Under the pieces are notes generated by a model. It ran no database searches, was not told where the DNA came from, and saw only the letters and a list, made by a program, of their open reading frames with translations. A stretch of 64,000 nucleotides of DNA from Przewalskia tangutica (Eukaryota; Streptophyta; Magnoliopsida; Solanales; Solanaceae), in contig CM056724.1 in NCBI GenBank assembly GCA_029844215.1, positions 86,633,093 to 86,697,092 on the forward strand. The letters are read 5' to 3'. Positions 11,190 through 22,789 of this stretch are shown here, piece by piece. Numbering within the stretch: the first letter of the stretch is position 1; every line of letters starts with the position of its first letter. Made by a program: the position numbers and the translations under genes.

Positions 11190-12588
11190 TGATCGGTGTA
11201 TTTTATATACACCTTTTGAGTCAGTTTTAGTTATTCTTTTGTCCCGTTTTGTACATATAAGTGTCGTATTAGGATAGTTTTCCTTTCTTTTGAGTCAAAG
11301 TGGTTAAAATGGCCAAATGGCGGAAAAGGAGCTAAAAGAGGGCAAAAGAGGAGATGCAGAGCCGAAAGCAGAAAGTGGCGACGAGGGTAAATCCGGCCGC
11401 GACGCCTCGCAGCTGTCAGGCCGCGCACCTACTAACTGCAGAGGTCGAAGATACAGCACGCGCGCCTCGCAGCAGCGGAGGCCGCGCGCCTAAACATCCG
11501 AGGAGCCACAGAAGATACAGCGCCGCGGCGCCCTCAGACAACAGATATCAGGGCCGCGGCGCCAAAACACCCGACGGGTTGCAGAACTTCCGGCGCTGCG
11601 GCGCCTGTCTGCAGGGCCGCAGCGCCGACGCGGAAAAATTAGGTCTTTTGACGAAATGCAGGCCACGAAGGAAAAGAGGAGGCGGTTTCGGCTTATAAAA
11701 GGAGAACCCTAGGCGCTTTTAAGGGTTTCTTCTGCACAACACAAGACTTTTGCTTGGAGATTGGATACCATTAGTTTAGTAATTTATTTTCCCTTTCTTG
11801 TTCTTTATTTCAGTTTTGTATGATGAACTTTGAATTAGTTCTTGTCATATTTATGGCTAGGAACTAATTCTCTTATAGGGCTTTCCATGTTGAATTGCTA
11901 GAAACTTATGTTATAAATTAATGCATGCTTATGGTTATTTTTCTTATTGTGAGATCTATCCAATAATTGAGTTGAATTCTTGGTAATTAATTGACAACTA
12001 ATTATCACTATATGATTTCTAATCAGATTCTGAAAAGGGGGGATTGTGAATATGCTGTAAGTTGGGTAGACATTCTTGGATTGGGGATGAAAATACCTCA
12101 ATTATTTATGTAGCGTTGATGAGAGGCTTAACAACCCTAATTTTGCATTGTGCGTGACGGCCAACTAGGTTTTTGTTCTTAATCCTCCTATAAAGTTATC
12201 CTTATCAGAAAGGTAGGTAAGGTGCGACATCTGGGTTGAGTGTTTATATAACCCTAACGGGAGTATAAAACGATTTCGTAAACCTGCTTTCTCCTAAAGA
12301 AGAATACCATAAGTTAGTGCATTAGTAAGTAGCATAAGCGGATAGTAAGGATACATGGAAGCCCTATTCTCATCACCACTGAAGTAAATCTTTATACTTA
12401 AATAGCTTGCATAATTCTTAGTTATAAACAACAAATAAATCATCAATTCACCAAATAGATACTAGAAAATAGATAGTTGGTAATTGAACCCTAATCCTTG
12501 TGGACGATATTCGGTCTTATCAAGACTATATTACTTGTCACGATAACGTGCACTTGCGTTTAAAGTGTGTGCATCTTACCGTGCATCA
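11190..12588 (+). mobile_element. 5' LTR of H
   Basis: 1399 bp, TGATCGGTG...GTGCATCA. Carries a GC-rich block of GGCCGCGGCGCC-type words (about 11390-11635), TATAAAA (11694-11700) and a long AT-rich leader half. Nearly identical to 16904-18263 from the TATA box onward. The GC-rich block is far more different between the two LTRs than the rest. Confidence 0.95.
11694..11700 (+). promoter_or_regulatory. TATA box, H 5' LTR
   Basis: TATAAAAGGAGAACCCTAGG, about 505 bp into the LTR and just after the GC-rich block. The equivalent in the 3' LTR is 17361-17367. Confidence 0.8.
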
Positions 12589-12594
12589 AGTTTT

Positions 12595-12612
12595 TGGCGC
12601 CGTTGTCGGGGA
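12595..12612 (+). other. Primer binding site of H (tRNA-Asp type)
   Basis: TGGCGCCGTTGTCGGGGA begins six bases after the 5' LTR end. It fits the 3' end of plant tRNA-Asp as used by Athila/Calypso-type elements, with probably one mismatch. Confidence 0.85.
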
Positions 12613-12758
12613 TTAGGCATAGTTCAATATCAAATTTAGTCTATTTTTAATTTCTAATTTGGTTTTTATTTTTATTTTTAATTTTTACATTTTTCTTTTG
12701 AAAATTCGAGGTGCCGTGATTTGTTGTCTGTTTTTGATATATTTCAGGAAGTCAGTTT

Positions 12759-14189
12759 ATGCGAAGGAGAAGAGGAGCAGACACTCTTGTTCCCTTCAAT
12801 CCAGAAATTGAGAAAACTTGCAAACAGAACAGAAAGAATCAGCGGATTGCAACCTTGTTAGAGATGAACGGCGTTCAGAACAACAACGGGATGGGAGAAG
12901 GGTTAGGAGAGAATCAACCCCACCCAGGAATACCTAGGCAAGCACCCATAGACGTGGAAGAGAGAGTCCAAATCCATCCAGAAAGGAGTTTGGGAGACTA
13001 TGTGGTACCAAGAGTGAATGGAGCACATACATGCATTAGGCTCCCTGCAATAGGAGCCAACAACTTCGAGATAAAACCGGCGATTATGAGCATGGTACAA
13101 CACACAGTGCAATTCGGAGGACTGCCATCGGAGGATCCACATATGCACATAGCTAATTTCTTGGAGCTATGTGCAACTTTTAGATATAACGGCGTTACTG
13201 ATGATGCCGTCAGATTGAGGCTCTTTCCCTTCTCACTCAGGGATAGAGCAAAAGTATGGTTGAATTCCCTGCCGGCCGATTCGATTTTCACATGGCACGA
13301 GCTGGCACAGAAATTCTTAGCCAAGTTCTTTCCTCCGTGTAAAGCAGCAAAACTAAGAGGGGAGTTGAACAACTTCTACCAAGCAGATGGAGAGTCCTTA
13401 TATGAATCTTGGGAAAGGTTCAAAGATCTACAGAGAAAGTGCCCACACCATTGCATTGAGTTGTGGAACTTGGTCCACATCTTCTACAACGGGCTGAGCA
13501 GTACAACCAGAACTATCATAGATGCAACAGCAGGTGGAGCATTCATGAGGAAAACAGCCCACGACGCTCATGAGTTATTAGAAGACATGGCCACTAACAA
13601 CCATGTCACGGAAGAGAGGTCGACAAATGGGAGAAGAACAGTGGGAGTCCATGAAATAGATGCTATTGCTGCCTTGAATGCCCAAGTGGCCCTCCTAGCG
13701 AAACAGTTGCAGCAACATACAGTGTCAGTGAATGCGGTACAGATGCCTAAAAGCTGTGAGATATGTGGTGGCCCACATACATTTGATAGGTGTCCTTCAG
13801 CGGATCCCAACAATATACCAATGGAGCAGGCAGAGTGTCAAGCCATAGGTAATTATCAGAGGCAACAGAACAACCCCTACTCCAACACTTATAATCCAGG
13901 GTGGAGGAACCACCCAAATTTCTCATGGAGAGGAGACCAGGGGCAGCAGAACCAGCACCAGAACCAGCAGAACCAATACCAAGGGCAACAGACCGACTAC
14001 GGGCGCAGCAGAACTAGTATCGTGGGCAGCAGACCGATAGGGCGATGCGACCAATCAGAGCGTAATCGCAACCCTTTATTCAAGCCCCACAGATCAGCTC
14101 AATGCAGTTGCTCAGCAAGAAAAAGCCGACGAAATGGCAACGCGATAAAGACTTGCCAATGCCCAAACCCAGTTCATGACAGAAGCTAG
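12759..14189 (+). CDS. gag: Gag polyprotein of H
   Basis: A 476-residue frame starting MRRRRGADTL 147 bp after the PBS. Residues ~120-285 form a helical plant retrotransposon Gag region (LRLFPFSLRDRAKVWLNSL, WHELAQKFLAKFFP, YESWERFKDLQRKCPHH). A zinc knuckle CX2CX3HX4C spans C333-C345 (CEICGGPHTFDRC). A Gln/Asn-rich tail covers ~355-415. After about residue 420 the reading becomes basic and unlike Gag, so a frameshift near 14010-14100 separates it from the coiled region NLETQVGQLA in another frame at about 14200. Role: forms the particle and packages RNA. Confidence 0.88.
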   Translation: MRRRRGADTLVPFNPEIEKTCKQNRKNQRIATLLEMNGVQNNNGMGEGLGENQPHPGIPRQAPIDVEERVQIHPERSLGDYVVPRVNGAHTCIRLPAIGANNFEIKPAIMSMVQHTVQFGGLPSEDPHMHIANFLELCATFRYNGVTDDAVRLRLFPFSLRDRAKVWLNSLPADSIFTWHELAQKFLAKFFPPCKAAKLRGELNNFYQADGESLYESWERFKDLQRKCPHHCIELWNLVHIFYNGLSSTTRTIIDATAGGAFMRKTAHDAHELLEDMATNNHVTEERSTNGRRTVGVHEIDAIAALNAQVALLAKQLQQHTVSVNAVQMPKSCEICGGPHTFDRCPSADPNNIPMEQAECQAIGNYQRQQNNPYSNTYNPGWRNHPNFSWRGDQGQQNQHQNQQNQYQGQQTDYGRSRTSIVGSRPIGRCDQSERNRNPLFKPHRSAQCSCSARKSRRNGNAIKTCQCPNPVHDRS

Positions 14190-14302
14190 ATCCTCATTCA
14201 GGAACTTGGAGACACAGGTGGGTCAGCTAGCAAAACAGGCAAACAGCAGGCCACAGGGGACATTGCCAAGCAATACAGAGGTAAATCCGAAGGAGCAAGC
14301 AA

Positions 14303-15325
14303 ATGCGGTTGAGAAGTGGAAGGCAGTTGAGCGGCGATACCTCACCGAGAGTTGAGAAGAAAGCGGAGTTAGAAAAAGAGAAGGTGATTGAGCCTAGCCC
14401 AACAGTAGAGAAAACTCCAGAAAAGGAGTATACAGAGAAGATCCCTTTCCCCCAGAGACTACAGCGAAAGGCGGTTGATAAACAATTCTCCAAATTTTTG
14501 GAGACATTCAGAAAGATACATATCAACATACCTTTCATAGAAGCATTAGAGCAGATGCCCTCCTATTTCAAGTTTATGAAGGAGATTTTGGGGAAAAAGA
14601 AGAAGCTGGAAGAATACAAAATAGTAGCACTGACAGAAGAGTGTAGTGCTATCTTGCAGAAAAAGTTGCCACCAAAGCTAAAAGATCCAGAGAGCTTTAC
14701 ACTACCTTGCACAGTGGGCAGGGTAACTTGCAATAGAGCTCTATGTGATTTAGGGGCAAGTATAAATCTAATGCCCCTATCAGTATTTAAAAGATTGGAG
14801 TTGGGTGAAGCCAAACCAACCACAGTAAGCCTGCAACTAGCCGACAGGACAGTGGTTCATCCAAGAGGCAAGATCGAGGACGTGATTGTGAAAGTAGGAA
14901 AATTCTTCTTTCCTGCAGACTTCCTCATTCTTGATATGGAAGAAGACGCAGAAATCCCTATCATATTGGGGAGGCCATTCCTAGCAACGGGGAGAGCTTT
15001 GATTGATGTTGAAAGAGGAGAATTAACACTAAGGGTGGAGTCTGAAGAAATGGTGTTTAAAGTTTTTAAACACGTCATTGAGCCACCAACAAGGAGTGGG
15101 TGCTTTGAAATCAACACCGTCAAACCCCCATGCGAGCCAATACAAGTCAACCAAAGAGCGATGAGCCCAAGAAAGCAGGCATGGTTTGCTGAAATGCCAC
15201 TAAAGGAGGTAAGTATTCCTGAACTCCCCCTTACTGATAATGCTAAGAAGAAAAGAAGAAAAAGAAAACGCCAAATGTGGAGGAAATGGATAGGTTGGGG
15301 GCTTAATCCACCCCAGGGTTATTAA
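14303..15325 (+). CDS. pro: Aspartic protease region of H
   Basis: A 340-residue frame. A charged Lys/Glu linker (1-130) precedes a retropepsin-like domain with the catalytic-type motif CDLGAS (D149) and the partner motif IILGRPFLATG (220-230). It ends in a basic tail (KKKRRKRKRQ) and a stop. Gag and Pro are in different frames, with at least two frame changes between them. The first Met is an ORF start only; the true protein probably continues from Gag. Nothing resembling RT follows. Confidence 0.88.
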   Translation: MRLRSGRQLSGDTSPRVEKKAELEKEKVIEPSPTVEKTPEKEYTEKIPFPQRLQRKAVDKQFSKFLETFRKIHINIPFIEALEQMPSYFKFMKEILGKKKKLEEYKIVALTEECSAILQKKLPPKLKDPESFTLPCTVGRVTCNRALCDLGASINLMPLSVFKRLELGEAKPTTVSLQLADRTVVHPRGKIEDVIVKVGKFFFPADFLILDMEEDAEIPIILGRPFLATGRALIDVERGELTLRVESEEMVFKVFKHVIEPPTRSGCFEINTVKPPCEPIQVNQRAMSPRKQAWFAEMPLKEVSIPELPLTDNAKKKRRKRKRQMWRKWIGWGLNPPQGY

Positions 15326-16903
15326 GGCTAAGGAACTTGCGTCCGGCTAAAAGACGTTAAAGACAGCGCTTGTTGGGAGGCAACCCAATATTTTTGATTA
15401 TGTTATTTTAATTTCTGTCTTTATTTTATTTTATTTTGTCTTGAACAGTCTCACGGTCTTGGGTTCTTGTTTTGTGTTGTTGGATGACAGGTGGACTGAA
15501 AGCTAAAACCGAGGAAAAAGGAGCAAAAACGTTGAAAAAAAGGAAAAGCCATCGCCGCGCTGCCAGAGTCGTCAGCGGCCAGAATCCGTAAGAGCCACAA
15601 GATTAGCAGGCCGCGCCGAATCTCGTGGTCGCGCGCCGAACTTCAGAGAGCCATATTTCCGCAAATTCGAATTTTTCCTCCTGCACTCCATTATGACCAT
15701 TGTGTTGTGTCGAGAAGTTGTCCATTTTTAGTATTGCACACATTGGGGACAATGTGTGATTTAAGTTTGGGGGTGTTTTATTTGTGTCTTGTTATGTTTC
15801 AGTTAAGTCTTTTTTATTTGTTTTGTGTTTATTTTTGAGTCACAATTTTTTTTCCCTCTTTTTAAGTCATAATTGCCTGTCAAAGATCATGTATGCTGTA
15901 GTTACTAGAAACACCTAGTGAAGTAAGGTGGAATAATGTAACGGAATTGAAGCAACTATCTCAACACCTAAGTTAGATATGCCAAAAACTCACAAAAATC
16001 TGTCTATTTGGAGTTTCTTGCTTGAGTTATGCATGCTAAATGATAAATACTTATGTGTTATGATTGCTTGCTATTTGAGGCGAAATAGTTAGGATATGCA
16101 TGTTAGGGAGATGACTCAGGCATTTCTTTGATAGCCAATTCTTACCATTCTTTTCTATCCCGTACTTTAAAAATATCCCTAGTCAGCCCCATTGAGCCTA
16201 AATTTGAAACTTCTTCTTTGACACCCTATATTCCCACAAATTGTACCATAAGTGAAAATCTGAAATAGTGGAATACATTGTGTTAAAAAAGAGACAAAAA
16301 GAGTGAATAAGTCTGTTGCACCCCAATACAAAAGTAATAAGAAATAGGCAAAAGCCTAAGTTTGGGGGTGCTTATCATTATTATATACTTCACTCTCCCA
16401 AAATAAAAGAGGGGAAAGATAGAATCGAAATGAAGAAAAGAACAAAAAGAAAAAAAAAAGGGAAATACTGAAAAGCTGAAGAGCTTATGGTACACGAAAT
16501 GAGCCTAAGTTGCCTATTTTTACCTACCTATACCTAAGCCTACATTACAACCCTTAAAGTCCTGAAGATCTCTTCTATGCATATCCAGAATTAGTGGAGA
16601 ATAGCAAGTAAGCATGCCATAGGAATTCTTGAATTTATATGCATGGTTTAGTATATTGACTTCCATTAAGCATGATGAATATGAGTTTGCGAAATATTTA
16701 GCTTCATGTGTTTAGTGTGCCGAAATTTCATGCTATATGTTCCTGCATATTATTTTGCTAACCTTCATGTTTTTCTAGTTAACACTAATGCAGCAAAAGT
16801 GATCAATGGCAGTGAGTCTTTTATTTTTCGTTCCTTTGAGTCTTTTATTTTATTTCTTTCTATCTTTGCTCGAGGGCGAGCAAAGGTTAAGTTTGGGGGT
16901 ATT
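15326..16903 (+). other. 3' untranslated region of H with three PPT-like sites
   Basis: Just after the protease stop lies GGGAGGCAACCCAA (15375-15388), a box I know from the 3' side of pol in Athila-lineage elements. There follow a GC-rich block (15550-15650), CATTGGGGACAATG (15741-15754) and two internal copies of AAGTTTGGGGGT (15763-15774, 16358-16369). The true PPT, AAGTTTGGGGGTATT, abuts the 3' LTR (about 16889-16903). No open frame of note. Confidence 0.8.
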
Positions 16904-18263
16904 TGATCGGTGTATTTTATATACACCTTTTGAGTCAGTTTTAGTTATTCTTTTGTCCCGTTTTGTACATATAAGTGTCGTATTAGGATAGTTTTCCTTT
17001 CTTTTGAGTCAAAGTGGTTAAAATGGCCAAATGGCGGAAAAGGAGCTAAAAGAGGGCAAAAGAGGAGATGGCAGAGCTGGAAACAGAGAAAGTGGCGAAC
17101 GAGGGTAAAATCTGCACCAGCGCGCGCCTCCTGCAAAGTAGCCGCGCGCCACTAACCGAGAGGCCGAAGATACAGACGGGCGCCTCGACAAAGAAAAGCA
17201 GGGCCGCGACGCCTAAACATCCGACGGGTTGCAGAACTTCCGGCGCCGCGGCGCCCTCAGACAACAGATATCAGGGCCGCGGCGCCGACGCGGAAAAATT
17301 AGGTCTTTTGACGAAATTCTGGGCCAGGCCTGAAGGAAAAGAGGGAAGCGGTTTGCAGCCTATAAAAGGAGAACCCTAGGCAATTTTTAAGGGTTCCCCT
17401 TCTTGCACAACACAAGACTTTTGCTTGGAGATTGGATACCATTAGTTTAGTAATTTCTTTTCCCTTTCTTGTTCTTTATTTCAGTTTTGTATGATGAACT
17501 TTGAATTAGTTCTAGTCATATTTATGGCTAGGAACTAATTCTCTTATAGAGCTTTCCATGTTGAATTGCTAGAAACTTATGTTATAAATTAATGCATGCT
17601 TATGGTTATTTTTCTTATTGTGAGATCTATCCAATAATTGAGTTGAATTCTTGGTAATTAATTGACAACTAATTATCACTATATGATTTCTAATCAGATT
17701 CTGAAAAGGGGGGATTGTGAATATGCTGTAAGTTGGGTAGACATTCTTGGATTGGGGATGCAAATACCTCAATTATTTATGTAGCGTTGATGAGAGGCTT
17801 AACAACCCTAATTTTGCGCATTGTGCGTGACAGTCAACTAGGTTTTTGTTCTTAATCCTCCTATAAAGTTATCCTTATCACCGAAAGGTAGGTAAGGTGT
17901 GATACTGGGGTTGAGTGTTTATATAACCCTAACGGGAGTATAAAACGATTTCGTAAACCTGCTTTCTCCTAAAGAAGAATACCATAAGTTAGTGCATTAG
18001 TAAGTAGCATAAGCGGATAGTAAGGATACATGGAAGCCCTATTCTCATCACCACTGAAGTAAATCTTTATACTTAAATAGCTTGCATAATTCTTAGTTAT
18101 AAACAACAAATAAATCATCAATTCACCAAATAGATACTAGAAAATAGATAGTTGGTAATTGAACCCTAATCCTTGTGGACGATATTCGGTCTTATCAAGA
18201 CTATATTACTTGTCACGATAATGTGCACTTGCGTTTAAAGTGTGTGCATCTTACCGTGCATCA
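16904..18263 (+). mobile_element. 3' LTR of H
   Basis: 1360 bp, the partner of 11190-12588, TATAAAA at 17361-17367. The downstream ~900 bp is almost identical to the 5' LTR. Length differences sit in the GC-rich block (about 17110-17295). Confidence 0.95.
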
Positions 18264-18268
18264 GCAGC

Positions 18269-19047
18269 GTCCCATCCTTCTTCTTCACGAACAATACCGG
18301 CGCTCCCCAGGGAGAAACACTAGGCCTGATGAAGCCCTTCTCCAGCAAATCTCTCAGCTGGTCCTTCAACTCTCTCAACTCGGCAGGTGCCATTCTGTAT
18401 GGCGGAATGGAAATAGGCCGAGTGTCTGGCAGCACATCGATACAAAACTCTATCTCCCTCTCAGGAGGGATACCCGGGAGGTCGTCTGGAAACACGTCTG
18501 GGAACTCTCTGACTACTGGAACTGACTGAAAATCTGGCACCGCAGCCTCAGTATCAAACACCCGAACGAGATGGTAGATGTACCCCTTCTGCACCATCTT
18601 CCTAGCCTTGAGGTAGGAAATAAACCTACCCCTCGGCGATACAGTGTTCCCCTCCCACTCAATAACCGGCTCCCCAGGAAACTGGAACCGTACCACTCTC
18701 TCCCTGCAGTCTACATTGGCATAGCAAGACGCTAACCAATCCATGCCCATGATCACATCGAAATCAGTCATGTCCAACTCTATCAAGTCGGCTAGGGTCT
18801 GACGACTGCATAAAGACACGGGGCAAGCCCTATATACCTGTCGAGCTACCACCGAACCACCCACTGGCGTAGCTACCTCGAAAGGGTCTATGGACTCAGG
18901 CTCTATCCCTATCCTACTAGCAATAAGGGGAGATATATAGGACAGAGTAGAACCCGGATCTATCAAGGCATACACATCACAACCAGAAACTGATAAAGTA
19001 CCTGTGACGACGTCAGGCGACGCCTCCTGGTCCTGCCGGCTAGACAA
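18269..19047 (-). pseudogene. Protease and first part of RT of O
   Basis: The minus-strand frame shows an aspartic protease with ALIDPGSTLSYIS (catalytic D30) and IMGMDWLASCYANVDC. The linker to RT follows (FPDVFPDDLPGIPPEREIEF), then the RT start (PYRMAPAELRELKDQL, GAPVLFVKKKDGTL). The frame is cut by H at the bases coding KKDGT; the next native residues are at 11189. The insertion therefore splits a conserved RT motif. Confidence 0.93.
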
Positions 19048-19199
19048 GGCATAAATGCGGTTCTGAGGACCGCTAGAACTGGGACACGCACCACGACCTC
19101 TGTCGCGACTGGCGGTCCTCGAGAACCCCGCCCGGGCGAGTAATCAGAGGTGATGAAGACCAAGAATGCACTCGTAGCCGACCCTACCACCGCCACGCC

Positions 19200-20332
19200 C
19201 TTGGTCGGACAGGCCCTCGCATAATGACCCTGCTGGCCACAAGCGTAGCAAACTCCCGAAGTAGTACTACAACTCCCCGAATGGAATCTACCACATCGAC
19301 ACCGAGCGACCTCGATCGGTTAGCACCCTTGCTACTCGAAGTCCAAGTCCCGGGCCCCGACCGCCCCGAATACTGGGCCGCATCAAAACGATGTAGAGTG
19401 CTCGAAATGGCCGTGTGGTGCAAATCTAGACGTCACGAGGCCGCCCACCCCGAGAGCTACCAAAAGATCCGACCGCTCGCCTTCTTCGCTGCTGATATCC
19501 GCCGACCGACGGCCTCTACGCCTCGCATCCAAGTGCATGAGCTCGCATACGGTAATGTCCATGCTCGGGTGAAGAGCCACACCCGCACAAGACTCGCCAT
19601 ATAATCATCTAGCCCTGACGTAGCGGTGTACCTCGCCCTCCATATCTGCTACCAACGCAGGACATATCGAGCCAACGAATCGAACTCAACGTTGTACTCC
19701 CTAATGGCGGCGCCTCTCTGCCTCAAAGAACAAAAATCGTTTACCCGCTCTCCTCATCCGCGGAGGCAAGAAGTGGTGAGAAAAAGCCTCCGAGAACTCG
19801 TCCCAAGTAGCTGGGGACGCGTGCTCTCCCCGGGATAACTCCCATGAATCAAACCAATCGACTGCGGTATCACGCAGCCTATGTGAACCGAAGATCACGG
19901 ACTCGGTCTCTGAAGCCTTGATCACTCTCATGATCCTCTGTAGCTGACGGATGAACTCCTGCGGATCATCTTCAGGCCTCAACCCGTAGAACTCTAGCGG
20001 ACTACAACTCAGAAAATCCCGTAGCCTCAAACTGTCCGATCTCGGGTGAACCACAGGCACTACTGAATCGAATCCAGATTCAACCTATCCTCATGTTCGC
20101 CACGATCCCGGCGAATCGCCATCTCTCTCAGAACCATCTCATTTGCTACAAGGTGTGGACCGGAGGTGCAGTGCGTGGTCTCATCACCACCGCCGCGCCC
20201 TAAACCTCGCTGGGTCGCTGTCGTGGAACTCGCCGCCTCGGTATAGATCGGCACGAGCCCTCGTGACTCTGTCCTACTAGCAGCCTCCTCACGCTTTGCC
20301 CTTCCGGGCCCGGTTGCCTTACGTGGAGGCAT
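19200..20332 (-). pseudogene. Gag of O with CCHC knuckle
   Basis: Start MPPRKATGPG at 20332 (an upstream MI is in frame; MPPRR also starts the T gag frames). A Gag domain is readable at 20060-19701 (DFLSCSPLEFYGL, DPQEFIRQLQRIMRVI, FGSHRLRDTAVDWFDSW, WDEFSEAFSHHFLPP). A zinc knuckle CYACGQQGHYARAC lies at 19250-19209. Between them the basic linker is split over several frames. Known role: particle formation and RNA packaging. At least three frameshifts. Confidence 0.88.
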
Positions 20333-20439
20333 AATCATATGTAAAAGGAATACGTTAGGGGTCGACTTATAACACGGCTCTAAGGCACGATCTCAGAGTG
20401 AGAAGAATGGAAACCAATCCTAAATATCCTATAGCCTCA

Positions 20440-20473
20440 CGATTATTGGTGGTGCACAACACACCGATAATCA
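20440..20473 (-). ncRNA. Leader hairpin of O
   Basis: An inverted repeat downstream of the PBS: outer arms TGATTAT and ATAATCG (one G-U pair) enclosing a GGTG..CACC stem. The homologous hairpin occurs in P, T and M2. A structured packaging or dimerisation element of the RNA leader, not a gene. Confidence 0.55.
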
Positions 20474-20516
20474 AGACTTACTAGATACGGTCAGTAGACA
20501 CTTTCCGAGGATTAAT

Positions 20517-20528
20517 CGCTCGATACCA
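20517..20528 (-). other. Primer binding site of O
   Basis: Minus strand TGGTATCGAGCG starts four bases from the 5' LTR. It fits the initiator tRNA-Met type TGGTATCAGAGC with one base missing. Confidence 0.85.
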
Positions 20529-20532
20529 CTTT

Positions 20533-22789
20533 TGTCACGACTGCCCGGCTCGTGGATCGTGCCTTACCCGGGCACCCAAGTAGTCATACATCAGAGTAAT
20601 CAGCGGAATATAAAAACATGACAGGAATCAATATGAAAAGAAAACAGTTTATCTGAGAAAACGTCGCCTTTCGGCATATATATATATATATCAAGGTTTG
20701 GCAGTTACATCCCAATCGCATAATAGACTACTGCACCTCAAGGAAGTAGACAACTATATGACAGGCCCCGCCATACCTCGAATGTACATATATCTACAAC
20801 ACAGGGAGAACCATACCAAAAGTCGAGCCTCCGGAGAAGATGGAGCTCCTAACACCAAAGTAGAGATCCTAAGGATGTGGATCTAGCACTGCTTCCTTAC
20901 CGCGCATGAACGCAGCCCGAAGGAGGTCGACAACAGTACTAAGTATGTGAAATCAGAAGTAATCTTGAAATGAAATCAAGTGTCTAAAACCATTTGTAAA
21001 TACAATAAGTTAAACTGCACATAGTGCCACAACATAAACAAGAGCAAAATAGATATACTGTAACTGGTCTTTTCTAGGCCGCTAATGATCGAAGCAAGGC
21101 CAATCGCCCATAGTATCATTATGCGTGCCTAATCTCGACTTCCGCACTCGCATATGTCACACATAGACCAAGATAGGCCGTATAGACCAAGACGGTAGCT
21201 AGCCCTGCATTCTCCTCGACTCCCGCACCGCATAGTCACATAGACCGCATAGTCACACTGCATCGCATAAGGCACTCCTCGTGACGGATAATACACCCGG
21301 AATGATCAATCCTGGAACTCCCGCAGCTCTGCATAGTCACACAGACCGCATAGGCCGTATAGACCCGCATCAAGGGTGGCAAGCCCTCGGTATAACAAGT
21401 CAATGGGGTATGTGATATAATAACAGTACAACGGTCTTAACGTTTAACAACGTAAGCACAACAAGAATAACCCCCTTACACAACAACATAATACACTATC
21501 ACACGTAGCATCATAACATGGTTACTTATCAAAGCATCTTACTATACTTTTCAGAAATCAATACAAGACTTTCATAAACAAATAAGTAAACCGTTCCTTT
21601 TATCATTCTTAAGTCGTTATACCTAACTCCTCATAAAGCTGGTATAACTCTTAAGCTTTTGAAACCAAGTATTACTTTTCTTTCAAAAACGATTCTTAAT
21701 TCTTTTGAAATACTTCAAAATTCTTATTATTAGACTCAAGTAAAACCATGTTCAGTTAACACACGTACGTGTACCGTACTATATATATACTTTAAAATAT
21801 CATGCTCAAGGGTATAGGAAGAATCACATACCTTCTCGGCGAAATCCACCTGCCAAGTCGAATATGTCGCGCGCAGAGTATCAACCTATAATAGTCAAAT
21901 ACGTCTATCAATGTCTAGACTATTCTGTATAAAGTTCTAAGCAGAGGGTTCTCTATTCTACGGAAAATTAGGCAAAGACTTCCTACCGTCAAGCTACCCA
22001 AGTCCATCAGAAATACAAATTCTATGTAAGTATAGTTTAATTCTTCTTCTGTTATACCCTTCTACTGTGATTACAGTTCAATTCTATTCTTTAATATCCT
22101 TCTATATCTTATACTCAAGTCTTAACTATTCTTATATGTAATATCCAATTACAATAGAAGGACAAGAGTATTTACCTCGATAAGCCCAAAATTATCCAAG
22201 TTAAATGTCGATCCTGAGCAAGGTTTAGCTCCTAATTTGCACGCTCCGATAGCTCCAAGAAACCCTTAGAAGTTTCTAACAACTTCTACTTAAATACTAA
22301 AAGGGATTTGGGGCTAGGTATTTTGGAATAGTAACTATACTTGGAAGACAACTTTCTACCAAGGGTGGGTACTTACCAAGCCACTAGGCTAGAGGGGAGA
22401 GGGTGTTTGGCCAGGCTTCTAAGAGGGGGAGAAGGCTTTGGACGAGAGAGCAACTAAGGGGGAGGGAGTTTTTAAGACTTGGAAAGTTGATTTGTGGATG
22501 AAGAATTCATCAACTCAAGGGGGGTATTTATAGGGCTTTCAAGGGCCAAGATGAAGCCAAGTGGTAGGCAAGTGTAAGGTGGAGATTTGCACAAGTGCAC
22601 CCTAGCCCTACTCCTCAAATCACTCAACAAACATTGACCCAAGTTTTAGGCCCCAAAACCATGCCAACCGTCCAAGGCATTTGCCCCTTTTGCCGTCCAC
22701 TTGAGGGTGACAAGTGTCACCCTCTCGTTGGTCCAAAATGTTTCATCTCTCGGAAAAATCCGCAAAAATTATATATGACATAGCAGTAA
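20533..22789 (-). mobile_element. 5' LTR of O, larger segment
   Basis: Collinear with 6052-8476 up to the insertion of P at 22789/22790. The remaining 149 bp of this LTR lies at 46508-46656. TATAAAT at 22526-22532 and palindrome at 22703-22724. The TSD of P is AGTAA here and CGTAA on the far side; the intact LTR reads CCGTAAT at this place. Confidence 0.93.

Larger units (their letters stand above)
11190..18263 (+). mobile_element. Athila-like gag-protease element H
   Basis: 7074 bp on the plus strand, inserted in the RT of O. TG...CA LTRs, 11190-12588 and 16904-18263, are flanked by a perfect TSD, GCAGC (11185-11189 and 18264-18268). PBS TGGCGCCGTTGTCGGGGA matches the tRNA-Asp type used by the Athila lineage (known lineage trait). 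It encodes gag with a CCHC knuckle and an aspartic protease. RT, RNase H and integrase are absent. The interior is only 4.3 kb. Confidence 0.95.

Noticed and set aside
12903..15150. Minus-strand frames of 81-124 codons opposite H gag and protease
   Set aside because: Shadows of the plus-strand gag and protease frames; no motif of their own.
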